Shown here: piece by piece, positions 5,761 to 6,843 of the stretch
Numbering within the stretch: position 1 is the stretch's first letter
How the letters are laid out: every line of letters starts with the position of its first letter
Source of the DNA: Eubacterium sp.
GTDB lineage: Bacteria; Bacillota; Clostridia; Lachnospirales; Lachnospiraceae
Direction of reading: 5' to 3'
Length of the DNA: 6,843 bases
NCBI GenBank assembly: GCA_017445525.1
Contig: JAFSTZ010000116.1
Span: 1 to 6,843, forward strand
Program-made: the position numbers and the translations under genes
Notes under the pieces: generated by a model
What the model was told of the DNA's origin: nothing
What the model saw: only the letters and a program-made list of their open reading frames with translations
Databases searched by the model: none

Positions 5761-6843
5761 ATGCTGGAACGTATTTTTAAATTGAAGGCTCATAACACCT
5801 CCGTGAAAACGGAGCTTATTGCCGGTGCAACTACTTTTATGGTGATGGCGTATATAATTGCAGTGAATCCCTCGATCCTGTCATCGGTGGGGATGGATCG
5901 TTCGGCGGTACTGATCGCCACCTGTCTCGCCACCTTCATCGGGACGGCGCTGATGGCTTTTCTGGCCAATCTTCCCTTTGTCATCTCGGCCGGGATGGGG
6001 CTGAACGCTTTCTTTGCCTATACGGTCTGTGATTCTATGGGCTTTCCCTGGCAGGTGGCTTTGCTGGCTGTTTTTATCGAGGGATTTATCTATCTGCTAG
6101 TCGCGGTGACACCGCTGCGCCGGATAGTCGTGGATTCAATCCCATATTCTCTCAAGCAGGCGATCACGGTAGGTATCGGTCTTTTCATCGCATTCATCGG
6201 CCTGCAGAACGGCGGTCTGGTCGTCGGCGGAACTACGCTCGTGACCAATGTCAAAATACGTGAGACGATCCATACCTCCGGTATCTGTGCGATACTTGCC
6301 ACTATCGGTATTCTGCTGGCGTTTATATTTCATATAAAAAAAGTGACCGGCGGCCTGCTTTTCAGTGTGTTGATATGCTGGGGACTGGGGATGATCTGTC
6401 AGGCGATTGGGTGGTATATTCCGGATGAGGCAGCGGGGTTCGGATCGCTGTATCCGACCTTCGGTATCACGGATTTTTCTACTTTGGGAGAGACAGCAGG
6501 AGAGATATTCAAGGTGGATCTGTCATCCATCCCGGTGGTCGGATTTATCATGGTTATCGTGACATTTTTATTCGTGGATTTCTTCGATACGATGGGGACA
6601 TTGATCGGTGTTTCCATGAAGGCGGGGATGCTTGACAAGGACGGACGGCTTCCGGCACTTCGACCGGCCTTGGTATCCAACGGGCTCGCTATGCTCGTGA
6701 GCTCATCTCTTGGGTGCTCGACGACGGCGCCCTTTGTGGAGAGCGCGGCCGGTGTGGGAGCCGGCGGAAGAACCGGGCTCACAGCTATCAGCGCCGGATT
6801 CCTGTTTCTGGTATCGATGCTGTTTGCACCGGTGTTTTCATCA
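5761..6843 (+). CDS. NCS2 family purine permease (AzgA/PbuG type), 3' end outside window
   Basis: The frame is open for 361 codons to the right edge; relatives are usually about 430-480 residues, so roughly the last quarter is missing. It is a multi-helix cytoplasmic-membrane symporter for purine bases such as adenine, guanine or hypoxanthine. Recognisable AzgA-group blocks are ELIAGATTFMVMAYII (18-33), SAGMGLNAFFAYTV (76-89), QAITVGIGLFIAFIGLQN (133-150), FVDFFDTMGTLIGV (271-284) and STTAPFVESAAGVGAGGRTG (320-339). The FVD.FDT block and the ESAAGV..GGRTG block belong to the AzgA branch rather than the uracil/xanthine branch. The exact base cannot be told. GAGGA at 5749-5753, 7 nt before the ATG, supports the start. 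The gene begins 30 nt after the response regulator with no terminator or convincing promoter between them, so read-through from the exporter operon is possible. Many stretches are visibly more GC-rich than the operon. Confidence 0.92.
   Translation, partial: MLERIFKLKAHNTSVKTELIAGATTFMVMAYIIAVNPSILSSVGMDRSAVLIATCLATFIGTALMAFLANLPFVISAGMGLNAFFAYTVCDSMGFPWQVALLAVFIEGFIYLLVAVTPLRRIVVDSIPYSLKQAITVGIGLFIAFIGLQNGGLVVGGTTLVTNVKIRETIHTSGICAILATIGILLAFIFHIKKVTGGLLFSVLICWGLGMICQAIGWYIPDEAAGFGSLYPTFGITDFSTLGETAGEIFKVDLSSIPVVGFIMVIVTFLFVDFFDTMGTLIGVSMKAGMLDKDGRLPALRPALVSNGLAMLVSSSLGCSTTAPFVESAAGVGAGGRTGLTAISAGFLFLVSMLFAPVFSS

Noticed and set aside
6399..6782. Minus-strand open frame of 127 codons in the purine permease
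   Set aside because: It is antisense to well-conserved permease motifs, and its Pro/Ser-rich composition is typical of an antisense shadow.
1..6843. CRISPR arrays, tRNA or rRNA genes, insertion sequences, phage genes
   Set aside because: I saw no regularly spaced repeats, no recognisable RNA gene, no transposase or integrase, and no terminal inverted repeats in the window.

Overview
The window looks like chromosomal DNA of a Gram-positive Bacillota, most likely a clostridium of the Lachnospiraceae or a related gut/rumen group. This rests on compact same-strand genes with AGGAGG-type ribosome binding sites, vegetative-type promoters, frequent ATA and AGA codons, and the gene families present. 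The genus is not identified from the sequence.

Layout. (1) On the minus strand, positions 1-360 hold the N-terminal 120 residues of a CmpB-like (PF06541-type) multispanning membrane protein; the gene runs off the left edge. (2) Positions 361-668 form a divergent control region. It has a near-consensus leftward promoter (TTGACA-17-TATCAT, 488 to 460), a rightward promoter with a poor -35 and good -10 (TTGTTG-17-TATACT, 545-573), and between them a perfect 8-bp palindrome (504-523). The palindrome is either a response-regulator operator or, because seven T follow it, an intrinsic terminator. A leader hairpin lies at 591-628. (3) Positions 669-5730 hold a tightly packed five-gene plus-strand operon: ABC ATPase, two ABC-2 permeases, a DesK/LnrJ-type histidine kinase and a NarL/LuxR-type response regulator. 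An 18-codon small ORF with its own Shine-Dalgarno sequence sits between kinase and regulator. (4) From 5761 to the right edge is most of an NCS2/AzgA-type purine permease, only 30 bp after the regulator with no visible terminator.

How the genes fit together. The five-gene operon has the same component set as the Bacillus subtilis lnrJKLMN (formerly yfiJKLMN) linearmycin sensing and resistance locus, with the two-component genes placed after the transporter. The likely logic is that the kinase senses a membrane-active compound or membrane state through its transmembrane domain. It would then phosphorylate Asp56 of the regulator, which binds upstream of the operon and raises expression of the exporter. 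The palindrome between the divergent promoters is the best candidate operator, and its placement would also put the CmpB-like gene in the regulon. The substrate cannot be read from the sequence. The purine permease looks metabolically unrelated and may simply be a downstream neighbour.
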